From: Propionibacteriales bacterium
Lineage (GTDB): Bacteria; Actinomycetota; Actinomycetes; Propionibacteriales; Nocardioidaceae
Assembly: GCA_026392415.1 (NCBI GenBank)
Contig: JAPLCC010000028.1
Coordinates: 1 to 46,551 of the forward strand
Direction of reading: 5' to 3'
Length of the DNA: 46,551 nucleotides
Shown piece after piece: positions 25,269-33,690 of the stretch; positions within the stretch are counted from its first letter, which is position 1, and each line of letters begins with the position of its first letter. The notes beneath the pieces are model-generated. The model searched no databases. It saw nothing but the letters and a program-made list of their open reading frames with translations, and had not been told where the DNA came from. The translations under genes were made by a program, and so were the position numbers.

Positions 25269-26480
25269 TCAGACGCGTTCGATGATGGTGGCGATGCCCA
25301 TGCCGCCGCCGATGCACAAGGTGATCAGGGCGTAGCGGCCACCACGACGCTCGAGTTCGTCGACCATCGTGCCCGTGATGATCGCGCCGGTCGCGCCCAG
25401 TGGGTGCCCCAGCGCGATCGCGCCACCGTTGACGTTCACGTTCTCGTCCGGGATACCGAGCTTCTTCTGGAAGTTCAGCACGACCGACGCGAAGGCCTCG
25501 TTGAGCTCGTAGAGGTCGATGTCCTCCACGCTCAGGCCCGCGATGGCCAGCACCTTCCGGGCGGCCGGGACCGGGCCGGTCAGCATGATCGTCGAGTCGG
25601 CGCCCGAGACCGCCGCCGCAACCACGCGCGCCCGCGGGGTCAACCCTGCGGCCGTGCCGGCGGCCTCCGAACCAACGAGGACCAGACCCGCGCCGTCCAC
25701 GATGCCCGAGGAGTTGCCGGCATGGTGGACGTGGTCGATCTTCTCGATCCAGTGGTACTTCTGCAGCGCCACCGCGTCGAACCCGCCCTGCTCGCCCATC
25801 GCGGCGAAGCTCGGTTTCAGCTGCGCCAGCGACTCCAGGGTCGTGTCCGGGCGCACGAACTCGTCGTGGTCCAGCAGGATCTGACCGTTGAGGTCGCGCA
25901 CGGGCACGACCGATTTGGCGAAGAACCCGCCCGAGATGGCCGCGGCGGCACGCTGCTGCGACCGGACCGCGTAGGCATCCACGTCCTCGCGGGTGAAGCC
26001 TTCCACCGTGGCGATGAGATCCGCCGAGACTCCTTGGGGGATGAAGTAGGTGTCGTAATTCGTGATCGGGTCCATCGCCCAAGCACCACCGTCGGCACCC
26101 AGCGGGACACGCGACATCGACTCCACGCCGCCGGCGATGACCAGCTGGTCCCACCCCGACCGCACCTTCTGCGCCGCGGTGTTCACTGCCTCCAGCCCCG
26201 AACCGCAGAAGCGGTTCAACTGCACACCCGAGACCGTCTCAGGAAGGCCGGCCTTCAACGCCACCGTCTTCGCGATGTCGGCGCCCTGGTCACCCACGGG
26301 GGAGACGACCCCGAGGACGATGTCGTCCACCAGGGCCGGGTCAAGGCCGGGGTGACGCGCCCGCAGCTCGTCGACCAACCCCACGACGAGATCGACCGGC
26401 TTCGTGCCGTGCAAGGCCCCCGTCTTCTTGCCGCGACCGCGTGGAGTGCGGATCGCCTCGTAGATGAAGGCCTCGGTCAT
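25269..26480 (-). CDS. Acetyl-CoA C-acyltransferase (thiolase, copy 2)
   Basis: A 403-residue degradative thiolase. The nucleophilic Cys is Cys92 ([13 protein letters not shown]), the His motif is [15 protein letters not shown], and CIGGGMG holds the second Cys. ATG 26480 has AGGAG eight bases before it; an earlier ATG would run into the operators. It is strongly similar to copy 1 at 12692-13912, with identical stretches such as [13 protein letters not shown], pointing to duplication of a thiolase/FadB unit. It is first gene of an operon with fadB copy 2 and the patatin gene, downstream of a promoter with two palindromic operators. Confidence 0.94.
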   Translation of the reverse strand: MTEAFIYEAIRTPRGRGKKTGALHGTKPVDLVVGLVDELRARHPGLDPALVDDIVLGVVSPVGDQGADIAKTVALKAGLPETVSGVQLNRFCGSGLEAVNTAAQKVRSGWDQLVIAGGVESMSRVPLGADGGAWAMDPITNYDTYFIPQGVSADLIATVEGFTREDVDAYAVRSQQRAAAAISGGFFAKSVVPVRDLNGQILLDHDEFVRPDTTLESLAQLKPSFAAMGEQGGFDAVALQKYHWIEKIDHVHHAGNSSGIVDGAGLVLVGSEAAGTAAGLTPRARVVAAAVSGADSTIMLTGPVPAARKVLAIAGLSVEDIDLYELNEAFASVVLNFQKKLGIPDENVNVNGGAIALGHPLGATGAIITGTMVDELERRGGRYALITLCIGGGMGIATIIERV

Positions 26481-26519
26481 CGATTCAACTCCTGGAGCAA
26501 GGAGCGCAGCAGAGCGCTC

Positions 26520-26565
26520 TTGGCAATGTGCCAACACCTTGCCCGCTCTCTTGGCAATTTGTCAA
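26520..26565 (-). promoter_or_regulatory. Promoter of the thiolase-fadB-patatin operon with two operators
   Basis: TTGGCAATGTGCCAA (26520-26534) is a perfect inverted repeat with ATG spacer; TTGGCAATTTGTCAA (26551-26565) is a one-mismatch copy. Their centres are 31 bp apart, about three DNA turns, so two dimers would bind the same face. On the minus strand the second copy contains TTGACA (26560-26565), a perfect -35; 18 bp later is CAAGGT (26536-26541), a fair -10. One operator thus covers the -35 and the other sits just past the -10, a typical repression layout. The motif matches the site at 20935-20949 beside the TetR gene. The regulator's identity is inferred. Confidence 0.6.
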
Positions 26566-26580
26566 TGACAGGACGGCGGA

Positions 26581-27123
26581 TCAGTTCACCGGGTCGATGG
26601 ACGACACGCGCCACTGCCCGTCGACGCGCTGTAACTCCACGCGCACGCGAGCTCGCAGCAGGTTCCGCGGTTGCCCGGTGGTGCCGTCGCCGGTGGTGAC
26701 GATCTGGTCGACGAACGCGAGGCACACGGCCGAACGGTCCGATCGCGAGACGACGCCGGCCCCCTTGACCAGGGCCACCGCCACCGCCTGCTGCTTCGTG
26801 GCGTCGGCACGCACCGCCTTGTCGAACACGGCGGTGAAGCTGTCGGCGAACTTCGGCGTCATCAGGGCCGTGGCGGCCCGCAGACCCTCGTCGAGCCGGC
26901 GGTAGTCGTAGGCCAGGCCGACCTGGATGGCCTCGACCGCCGCCCGCACGACCGAGGCGTCGTCGTCGGGCAGGGTGCCGATGCTGTACTCGGCCTTCGT
27001 TGCATCGAACCTGGACGCCTGGCCGGGCGGCGCGGAGTCGCGTAGCTGGACCATCAGCACGACCGACAGAGCGAGGGCGACGACCACCAGCACGGCGGTG
27101 GTGCGTCGCAGCTCGGCACTCAT
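26581..27123 (-). CDS. Mce-associated membrane protein (second of two)
   Basis: A 180-residue protein with an N-terminal membrane helix (AVLVVVALALSVVLMVQL, residues about 10-27) and a soluble extracytoplasmic domain of NTF2-like size, as in mycobacterial Mas proteins, which accompany and probably stabilise Mce complexes. ATG 27123 overlaps the upstream stop (ATGA). The C-terminus (VELQRVDGQWRVSSIDPVN) has the tryptophan-containing strand usual in this family. Last gene of the mce operon; 100 bp of control region separate it from the thiolase operon. Confidence 0.8.
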   Translation of the reverse strand: MSAELRRTTAVLVVVALALSVVLMVQLRDSAPPGQASRFDATKAEYSIGTLPDDDASVVRAAVEAIQVGLAYDYRRLDEGLRAATALMTPKFADSFTAVFDKAVRADATKQQAVAVALVKGAGVVSRSDRSAVCLAFVDQIVTTGDGTTGQPRNLLRARVRVELQRVDGQWRVSSIDPVN

Positions 27124-27650
27124 CCGACGTCCTGGAAGTCGGAGACCAGCCACACGCCGTCGACACGGTTGAGGACGACACGGGCGCGGGCGCGCTCGAG
27201 CTGCGCCGGGGAGTCGCCGCTCGACTTCTTCACGTCGACGGCGAGCAGGACCCCCGCCTCGTCGCCGTCGAGGTACTCCAGCGCCGTGCCGTCAGCAGGC
27301 AGCGTCGGGCGCCACACCACTTTCTTCTCCTTGACCGCCGCCACGAGGGCCACCTTCTGCTCGCGGTACTCCTTCGCGAAGCCCCCGGTGGCGAGCGAGA
27401 GCACCTGCTCGACGTCGGCGTCGATACGGCGGTGGTCGAGGTCGAAGAAGTTGCTGGCCTCCTCGCGGGCCACGGCCAGCACGGCGTCGGTGTCGTCGCC
27501 ACGCTCCCAGAAGGCGTACCAGCGGGCGCCGGGGTGGTCGCGGTCGACGAGCACCAGCGCCAACACGAGGGCGAGGACGAGCACTCCCGCCGCCACGGCC
27601 GCCACGGCCGGCGGCAGCGTCCGCAGCCGCTCCCCCACCGCGAGCCTCAC
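27120..27650 (-). CDS. Mce-associated membrane protein (first of two)
   Basis: A 176-residue protein with one N-terminal membrane helix (VAAGVLVLALVLALVLV) and an extracytoplasmic domain ending RVVLNRVDGVWLVSDFQDVG, clearly related to the next gene's product. It belongs to the Mce-associated family found at the 3' end of mce operons. The GTG start at 27650 overlaps the mceF stop (GTGA). Likely part of the lipid-transfer machinery across the cell envelope; a precise role is not established. Confidence 0.8.
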   Translation of the reverse strand: MRLAVGERLRTLPPAVAAVAAGVLVLALVLALVLVDRDHPGARWYAFWERGDDTDAVLAVAREEASNFFDLDHRRIDADVEQVLSLATGGFAKEYREQKVALVAAVKEKKVVWRPTLPADGTALEYLDGDEAGVLLAVDVKKSSGDSPAQLERARARVVLNRVDGVWLVSDFQDVG

Positions 27651-29092
27651 CGGCTCGCCCGCAGGGTGTGACCGAGCAGCCAGCCGAGCCCGTCGGCGCC
27701 CGGCGGGACCTCACCGCTGATGCCGAGCAGGCGGTAGTCGCCCTCGGGCGAGAGCAGCAGGCCCGTGTTGACGTCGTACATGGCGTAACCGACTCCCTTC
27801 GTGCCCGGCTCCGGACGCGCGCGACCGGAGCCGGAGTAGTCGTCAGCTACTGCCTCGGCGGGGTTCTTGGCCGGTCGTCGCGTCGAAGGGAAGTCCGGGA
27901 TGTTCTGCGGACCTCGCACATTGGGCTGGTAAGGATCGTAGGGCGAGGAGGTGCACCGGGCACTCAGGTTGGGCTCGGTGTCGGGGCCCTGACGGGGCCC
28001 AACCCGGTCGATGGGTCGGCCGTCAGGGCGCCAACGCTCGGTCCCCTCGTAGCCGTTGGTGCACGGCTGGACGGCTTGGTCGAGCGCGACCCCGAGCCAC
28101 AGACTGTAGATCGGGTCGCCGTTGACGTCGTAGCTGCAGGTGCTCTCGACCGGAAGACCAGTCCTCGCGTCATGGTCGTCGCAGTAGCGGATGGTCGTGC
28201 CCACCATCTCGAGCGCCCACGGGAGCACCGCCAGAGACTTGCGGACCTCGGGCAGGTTGTCGTCGACGACATCGGCCAGGGCCTGGAGGTCGTTGAGTAG
28301 CACCGGCAGCGCCTCCTGGTTGGCATCGAGCAGGTTGACCACCTGGTCACCCGCCCTGGCACCGCTCTCGAGGAGAGTGCGGATGTCGGCGCCACGGGCC
28401 TGCAGCTCCTCGAGCACCGGGGCGAGGTCGCCCAACGCGGCCCGGGACGTCGGCAGGAGGTCACGCTGGGTGCGCAGCACCGTCCGGGCATCCCGGATCA
28501 GCGAAGTCAGGGACTCCGCGGAGGCGAGGGTCGACGACGTGATGGTGTCGGTTGAGTCGAGGAGCCGCCCGAGCGGCGCACCCAGGTCGTCGGACGCCGT
28601 CGCGAGTTCGTCGAGCGCAGTAGTCAGGTCGTCAGTCGGCACGGAGTCGACGAGCGCCCGGACATTGCCGAGCAACTGCTCGACCGGCACCGGCGTCGCC
28701 GTGCGCTCCCGAGGAATCGTTGCACCGTCGGCGAGATAGGGGCCGCCCGCACTCATGGGGATCAGGGCGACGTACTGCTCTCCGATGGCCGACTTGTTCG
28801 ACACCCGCGCCTGCACGTCGACCGGGACGTCGATGTCACGGTCCAGAGCGAGCACCACCAGGGTGCCGCCGTCCTCCCCGACCCGTACGTCGCGGACCGA
28901 TCCCACTCGGGTGCCCAGCAACTCCACCTCGGCGCGGGGATAGATCCCGCTGCCCTCGGCCAGGTCGACGCTCACCTCGTAGGGCGGGTTGACCAAGGAG
29001 CCGAGATCGAGGAAGCGCACGGCCCCGTAGACGACGGTCAGCACGGTGATTACGGCGAAGGTTGCCAGTTGGACCTTCGTGATCCGCTTCAT
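27647..29092 (-). CDS. mceF: MCE-family protein, MceF position
   Basis: A 481-residue cell-envelope protein. One N-terminal membrane helix (ATFAVITVLTVVYGAVRFL) is followed by the MCE/MlaD barrel, including SGIYPRAEVELLGTRVGSV and a helical region of about 200 residues (SVPTDDLTTALDELATASDD and following) that in Mce proteins forms the shuttle tube. The C-terminal part holds paired cysteines (RYCDDHDARTGLPVESTC, VQPCTNGYEGTE). ATG 29092 overlaps the mceE stop (ATGA). Sixth of six MCE proteins that assemble as a heterohexamer for lipid import. Confidence 0.9.
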   Translation of the reverse strand: MKRITKVQLATFAVITVLTVVYGAVRFLDLGSLVNPPYEVSVDLAEGSGIYPRAEVELLGTRVGSVRDVRVGEDGGTLVVLALDRDIDVPVDVQARVSNKSAIGEQYVALIPMSAGGPYLADGATIPRERTATPVPVEQLLGNVRALVDSVPTDDLTTALDELATASDDLGAPLGRLLDSTDTITSSTLASAESLTSLIRDARTVLRTQRDLLPTSRAALGDLAPVLEELQARGADIRTLLESGARAGDQVVNLLDANQEALPVLLNDLQALADVVDDNLPEVRKSLAVLPWALEMVGTTIRYCDDHDARTGLPVESTCSYDVNGDPIYSLWLGVALDQAVQPCTNGYEGTERWRPDGRPIDRVGPRQGPDTEPNLSARCTSSPYDPYQPNVRGPQNIPDFPSTRRPAKNPAEAVADDYSGSGRARPEPGTKGVGYAMYDVNTGLLLSPEGDYRLLGISGEVPPGADGLGWLLGHTLRASR

Positions 29093-30303
29093 CGTCCCCC
29101 TCCGAGAAGTCCGCCGAGCAGCCCTCCGAGGCCCGGCTCGCCATCGACGCCCGGGGATGGAATCCCGGGCGAGGGCCCGGTGCCGCCGCCCAGTAGACCG
29201 CCCAGCAGGCCGTTGAGCCCGTCCGTGCTCAACCCACCGACCGGGGGCGGCAGAAGAGGCACTCGCGGACCACCGGGGTCGACGTCCCCGTTGGGCTGCC
29301 GGCCCAGCGGCGCGGCCAGGAGGCCGTTGACGAAGTCGAGATCGACGCTCAACAGCGGGTAGATGCCGGCGTAGTCGCCCTCGATGGCGCTCGTGGAGTC
29401 CCGCGGGAAGGGGAAGGTGGCCGCGCGTTCGAGCGTCATGGCGAGCTCGTCGCCCACCGTGCTCAGCCCCTCGAGAACCGGGGTCAGGTTGCGCAGCTCC
29501 TCGACGGTGGTCTTGCGGAGCGTGGCAAGCAGCGGGGTCGCCACCGCCGAGAGTCGCTCGAGACGCTGCAGGGTCGCGATGAGCCGCGGACGCTGCCGCT
29601 CGAGCGCCGCGACGCCGGCCGGCACCTTCTCCAACGCGCCGGCGATGCTGGAGCGCTGCGTCGCCAATTCGGAGGCGAGCCGTGCGACACCATCCAGGGC
29701 CTCAGTGATCGCGTCCCGGTTGCTGTTGAGCGTGGCGGTCACCCCTTTGAGGCGTCGAAGGGCAGCCTTCGGGTTGCTGTCGCGCATGGCGGTGGTGAGC
29801 TCGGCGGTGATGGTCTCGAGGTTGGCCAGGCCACCGCCGTTGAGGACGCTCGACAGAGCCCCCAGCACGACCTCGGTGTCGGCCTGGGCCCCAACGCCGG
29901 ATGCGGGCAGGACGGCGTCCCGTGACACCGAGCCCTGCGGCTCGGCGCCGCCGGTGTCGAACGACACGAAGGGCTCGCCGAGCAGGCTGGTCTGACGGAT
30001 CGTCGCCTCGGAGTTGGCGGGTAGGTCGACGTCGCGACGGATTCGACACACGACGCGCGCCTTGAGGTCGGACGTCAGCTCCACCGACTCGACGTGACCC
30101 ACGACGGCGTCCCCGGCTCGGCAGGTCTCCTTGGCGACCAGGTTGGTGGCGTCGTCGAAGACGACGGTGACGGCGTAGCCCTCGCCCTTCCCGGTGCCAC
30201 CCGGCAGCGGCAGGGACGAGGCACCCTGGTAGTTGCTGCACCCCGAGAGCACGATGGTCGCCGCCGCGGCCACGGCGAGCGGGAGCGCGACGCAACGCAT
30301 CAT
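29089..30303 (-). CDS. mceE: MCE-family lipoprotein, MceE position
   Basis: A 404-residue protein with a lipoprotein signal: MMRCVALPLAVAAAATIVLS-GC, lipobox LSGC with Cys22 as lipid anchor. The MCE barrel follows (YAVTVVFDDATNLVAKETCR), then the helical region. The C-terminus is a Gly/Leu-rich tail with two copies of a GLLGGLLGGG segment, separated by a Pro-rich stretch. ATG 30303 overlaps the mceD stop (ATGA). It corresponds to the LprK/MceE lipoprotein that tethers the Mce complex. Confidence 0.9.
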   Translation of the reverse strand: MMRCVALPLAVAAAATIVLSGCSNYQGASSLPLPGGTGKGEGYAVTVVFDDATNLVAKETCRAGDAVVGHVESVELTSDLKARVVCRIRRDVDLPANSEATIRQTSLLGEPFVSFDTGGAEPQGSVSRDAVLPASGVGAQADTEVVLGALSSVLNGGGLANLETITAELTTAMRDSNPKAALRRLKGVTATLNSNRDAITEALDGVARLASELATQRSSIAGALEKVPAGVAALERQRPRLIATLQRLERLSAVATPLLATLRKTTVEELRNLTPVLEGLSTVGDELAMTLERAATFPFPRDSTSAIEGDYAGIYPLLSVDLDFVNGLLAAPLGRQPNGDVDPGGPRVPLLPPPVGGLSTDGLNGLLGGLLGGGTGPSPGIPSPGVDGEPGLGGLLGGLLGGGR

Positions 30304-31496
30304 CGGCCTGCCCCCGTCGGCACCGGCGGGGGCGGCAGGTCGATGATGCTCCTCCCGACGAGCAGGTTGCTGAGCACCCGCCCGAAACTTCCTCCGACAG
30401 CAGAGATGGCGTCACACAAGGCCGTGAGTTGCGACTGCAGGTCGAGGGCTGCGCACACCAGGCTGCTGACCTGCGCGGCGCTCGCGTCAAGGTTCTGCAG
30501 GAACAGGGTCAACCGCCCCCCCAGGCTGCTCGTGCGCCCGCCCACCGGTGTCAGCCAAGGCCGCTTCGGGTCCCAGTTCGTGGGCACGACCGTATTACCG
30601 AGGTTGACCGTCGCGAGCGGGACCAGCTTCAGCAGGTTTTCCAGCCGGTCGGTGCGAGCGGCGACAGTGCGGGTGACATCGGCGAGGTCCATGATGGTGC
30701 GGGTGATCGCGGGACTCTGCTCGCGCAGCAGCCCGTTGAGGTCGGTGAGGGCGGTCTGCAGCGTGGTGACCGCCGTCCCCATGCCTGCGCGCTGGTCGTT
30801 TAGCGTGCTGGAGACGGCTGCCAGGCTCTTCACCAGCCGGCGGATGACAGCGTCCTTGCCGGCGAGAGTCGAGGTGACGCTCGACAGGTCCTCGACCGTG
30901 CTCGAGACGTCGTCGCTCGAGCCGGCGAGCGTGCCGAGGGCTGCCGACAGGTCGCGAACCGTGTCGTTGAGCAGCTGTCCGCGCCCGTCGAGGGTGGCCG
31001 CGAGAGCCGAGACGAGCTCGGAGACCGCGCCGTCCTTGTTGGCGCCGTTCGGCCCTAGGCCCTGCGCCAGCTCATCGATGGCGCGGTAGCTGTCGTCGAG
31101 CTCGACGGGCACGCCGGTGCGGTCGAGGCCCAGCGTGAGCCGCGCCGGTGCCTTCGGGCCCCCGGAGTAGGCGGGGGCCAGCTGCACGAAGCGGTCACCG
31201 ACAATGGAGGGAGGCACGATCACCGCGCGCACGTCGACAGGGAGGTCGACGCCGTCGTCGACGTCCATGGTCACCTCCACCGCGGTACCGACGACCTCGA
31301 TGGAGCGCACGGAGCCGACGTCGACGCCGAGCACTTTCACCTTGGCCCCCTGGTAGAGGCTGGTGGTTGCGGAGAACGTCGCGACGACCTCGCGACGCCG
31401 CTCGTCGCCGTCACGAGGTAGGAATACGGTGACCGCGCAAAACAGCAGCAGGAGAGCCACGAGGATGGCGCCGCGTCGGCGCAGAAGAATGTTCAC
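30300..31496 (-). CDS. mceD: MCE-family protein, MceD position
   Basis: A 398-residue protein with N-terminal membrane helix (AILVALLLLFCAVTVFL), MCE barrel (TSLYQGAKVKVLGVDVGSVR, about 47-66) and helical region (DLSAALGTLAGSSDDVSSTV and following). The C-terminus is short and Pro-rich (IIDLPPPPVPTGAGR). The GTG at 31496 has GAGGAAC upstream and overlaps the mceC stop (GTGA). It supplies one of the six protomers of the envelope complex. Confidence 0.9.
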   Translation of the reverse strand: MNILLRRRGAILVALLLLFCAVTVFLPRDGDERRREVVATFSATTSLYQGAKVKVLGVDVGSVRSIEVVGTAVEVTMDVDDGVDLPVDVRAVIVPPSIVGDRFVQLAPAYSGGPKAPARLTLGLDRTGVPVELDDSYRAIDELAQGLGPNGANKDGAVSELVSALAATLDGRGQLLNDTVRDLSAALGTLAGSSDDVSSTVEDLSSVTSTLAGKDAVIRRLVKSLAAVSSTLNDQRAGMGTAVTTLQTALTDLNGLLREQSPAITRTIMDLADVTRTVAARTDRLENLLKLVPLATVNLGNTVVPTNWDPKRPWLTPVGGRTSSLGGRLTLFLQNLDASAAQVSSLVCAALDLQSQLTALCDAISAVGGSFGRVLSNLLVGRSIIDLPPPPVPTGAGR

Positions 31497-32581
31497 GGCT
31501 CGTTCCTCGATCCAATCCCGAGCGGGACGCACGGCTCGCTCTTCCGGTCGATCCGCTCGTTGAGGCTCGTCAGCAGGGGACCCAGGAGTTCGCGAAGCCT
31601 GCCGCCGCCGGAGTCGGTGATGCACACCGAGAGGCTCTTGGGCAGCGTGCTCTCGCCGTCGAAGTGACGTCCGGTGCCCGCCACCGCGGTGAACTCTCGG
31701 CCGTAGAGGTCCAACATGGTGATGGCCTGGTCGATGGTGGAGCGATTCTTCTTCAAGATCGCGAGGACGTCGTCGAGCTGGCCGAGGGTGGTGCCGATGG
31801 CCTTCTTGTTGTCGCGGACGACCCCGCTGACCTGGCGCGAGAGCGCCTCGACGCCGTCGATGAGGAGGACGATGTCGGCGCGCCGCCGATCGAGGACGGC
31901 GAAGACTCGGTCCGCCCCGGCGAGCAGCTGGCCGAGGTCGCGATCGCGGGCGGCGACGGTGCCTGACACTACTCGCGCTTGGCGCAGCAGGTCGGCGATG
32001 CCCTCGTCGCGGTTGTTCACCACGTTCGAGAGTCTTCGCAATCCTTCGAGGGCCGGGGTCATCTCGGGGGCCGCCGCGCTCAGCGTGCCGGCCAGCGACT
32101 CGAACGCGGTGGCGAGCTGGGCGGTGTCGAGGCGATCGGCCGTCTTGGTCAGCTGGTCGAAGACCGGCACCAGGTTGACCGGGGTGGTGGTTCGCGCCAA
32201 CGGGATGGTCGAGTCGGAGCCGACGTTCCCCTCGCCCGCGGGGTCGAGGCTGACGTAGTGCTGCCCCAGAAGGGTCTTGACCTCGATGCCGGCGGTGGTC
32301 TTCTTGCCGAGATCGACCCCCTTGACGCGGAAGGTGACTCGGACCGCCGCTCCCTGCAAAGCGATGTCGGTGACCTGCCCGACCTTGACACCCGCCACCC
32401 GCACCTCCTCGCCGACCTTGAGGCCAGCCGCATCGGAAAACAGCGCATGGTAGGTCTCGCCCCCACCCACCAGCGGTAGGCGCTGGAAGTTGACGGCGAC
32501 GGCCAGCAACATGCCGATCAGCACCAGGCCCACGGCGGCGTAGCGGACTTTCTGCCGCTCGGTCACGTCGCGAATGTTCAT
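31493..32581 (-). CDS. mceC: MCE-family protein, MceC position
   Basis: A 362-residue protein: membrane helix AAVGLVLIGMLLAVAVNF (about 16-33), MCE barrel (DAAGLKVGEEVRVAGVKVGQ) with TLLGQHYVSLDPAG, then a helical tail and a short C-terminal region containing two cysteines (SVCITDSGGG, KSEPCVPLG). ATG 32581 overlaps the mceB stop. Shorter at the C-terminus than many MceC proteins, which carry long Pro-rich tails. Confidence 0.9.
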   Translation of the reverse strand: MNIRDVTERQKVRYAAVGLVLIGMLLAVAVNFQRLPLVGGGETYHALFSDAAGLKVGEEVRVAGVKVGQVTDIALQGAAVRVTFRVKGVDLGKKTTAGIEVKTLLGQHYVSLDPAGEGNVGSDSTIPLARTTTPVNLVPVFDQLTKTADRLDTAQLATAFESLAGTLSAAAPEMTPALEGLRRLSNVVNNRDEGIADLLRQARVVSGTVAARDRDLGQLLAGADRVFAVLDRRRADIVLLIDGVEALSRQVSGVVRDNKKAIGTTLGQLDDVLAILKKNRSTIDQAITMLDLYGREFTAVAGTGRHFDGESTLPKSLSVCITDSGGGRLRELLGPLLTSLNERIDRKSEPCVPLGIGSRNEP

Positions 32582-33690
32582 GGTTGCCCTCCGGCGCAAG
32601 CGGTCTCGGTGTCGTTCTCCATCGGCGCGGCACCGCCGAGGTCGACGAAGCCGTCGAGCAGCTGCAGCCGCACCTCGAAACCGCATGCCACCGTGTTGAA
32701 CCACGAGCCGTAGGAGCCGATTCGAGCGACCTCCCGCTGTCGGCCGGGCAACCGGTCGAGCGACTCGCTGAGGGTGTCGCGGCTGTCGTGAAGCTGCTCG
32801 GTGATGGACTGCACGGCGCTGACGTCGTCGCGCAGCGACGGGCGGGCTTCGCGCAGGAGGCCCGTCGTGGTTCCCAGGAGGTCGTTGAGCGTCGGGAGGG
32901 CTGTGTCGATGGCGTCGCGATCCTGCGCCAGACCGGTCATCAGGTCGCGGAACTGCACGATGAGCCCCGATAGCTGTTCGTCACGGTTGCCCACGGTCTC
33001 CAGCACGGTGCCGAGGTCGCGCACCACACCGTCGATGACTCGGTCCTTGTCCGCGAGGGTGTCGGTGAGCTCGGCGACATTGCGCAACAAGTCGCGCACG
33101 GTGCCGGACTCCCCCTGGAGGGTGCGCACCAGCTGGAAGGAGAACTCGTTGAGCCGCTTCGGGTCGAGAGCTCTGAACAGCGGCTGGAAGCCGTTGAACA
33201 GCTGGGTCAGGTTCAGTGCCGGCCGGGTCTGGCTCACCGGGAAGGTACCGCCCTCGGGCATGCTTCTACCGCCGTCGGCCGTCTCCATGACCGCGAGGTA
33301 GCGCTGGCCGACGATGTTCTCGTAACGCAACTGGAGGCGCGCGTCGGCCATGACCGGCACGTCGTCGCGCACGGACAGCTCGAGACGCGCCAGTCGGCGG
33401 CCCTCGTCCGCCTCGACGAGCGACACACCCTGCACGGTGCCGACCTCGACGCCGGAGATGCGTACGCGGTCGCCTTTGAAGACCCCGGTGGCGTCCGTGA
33501 ACAGCGCGAAGTACGTGCGCGACGGCGCAAAGGAGATGTTGCCGATCAGCGTGGCGAGGAGCGCGATCAACATCGCGGTGACAATAGTGAAAACGCCGAC
33601 CTTTAGGCCGTTGCCGGACAGGCGCCGTCGCGGACGTGCCGACACTCTGGGGGGCTCCGGGACCTCGATCGGGGGACGCATGGCGCTCAT
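32578..33690 (-). CDS. mceB: MCE-family protein, MceB position
   Basis: A 370-residue protein with a basic Pro-rich N-terminus (PEPPRVSARPRRRLSGNG), a membrane helix (VFTIVTAMLIALLATLIG) and MCE barrel (DATGVFKGDRVRISGVEVGT, ENIVGQRYLAVMETADG). The helical region ends with YGSWFNTVACGFEVRLQLL, a motif that recurs in MceB proteins. ATG 33690 has GGAGG upstream and overlaps the mceA stop (ATGA). Confidence 0.9.
   Translation of the reverse strand: MSAMRPPIEVPEPPRVSARPRRRLSGNGLKVGVFTIVTAMLIALLATLIGNISFAPSRTYFALFTDATGVFKGDRVRISGVEVGTVQGVSLVEADEGRRLARLELSVRDDVPVMADARLQLRYENIVGQRYLAVMETADGGRSMPEGGTFPVSQTRPALNLTQLFNGFQPLFRALDPKRLNEFSFQLVRTLQGESGTVRDLLRNVAELTDTLADKDRVIDGVVRDLGTVLETVGNRDEQLSGLIVQFRDLMTGLAQDRDAIDTALPTLNDLLGTTTGLLREARPSLRDDVSAVQSITEQLHDSRDTLSESLDRLPGRQREVARIGSYGSWFNTVACGFEVRLQLLDGFVDLGGAAPMENDTETACAGGQP

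Noticed and set aside
25255..26154. Apparent 300-residue N-terminal extension of FadB copy 2
   Set aside because: It is out-of-frame reading through the thiolase gene; FadB homology starts at ATG 25254.
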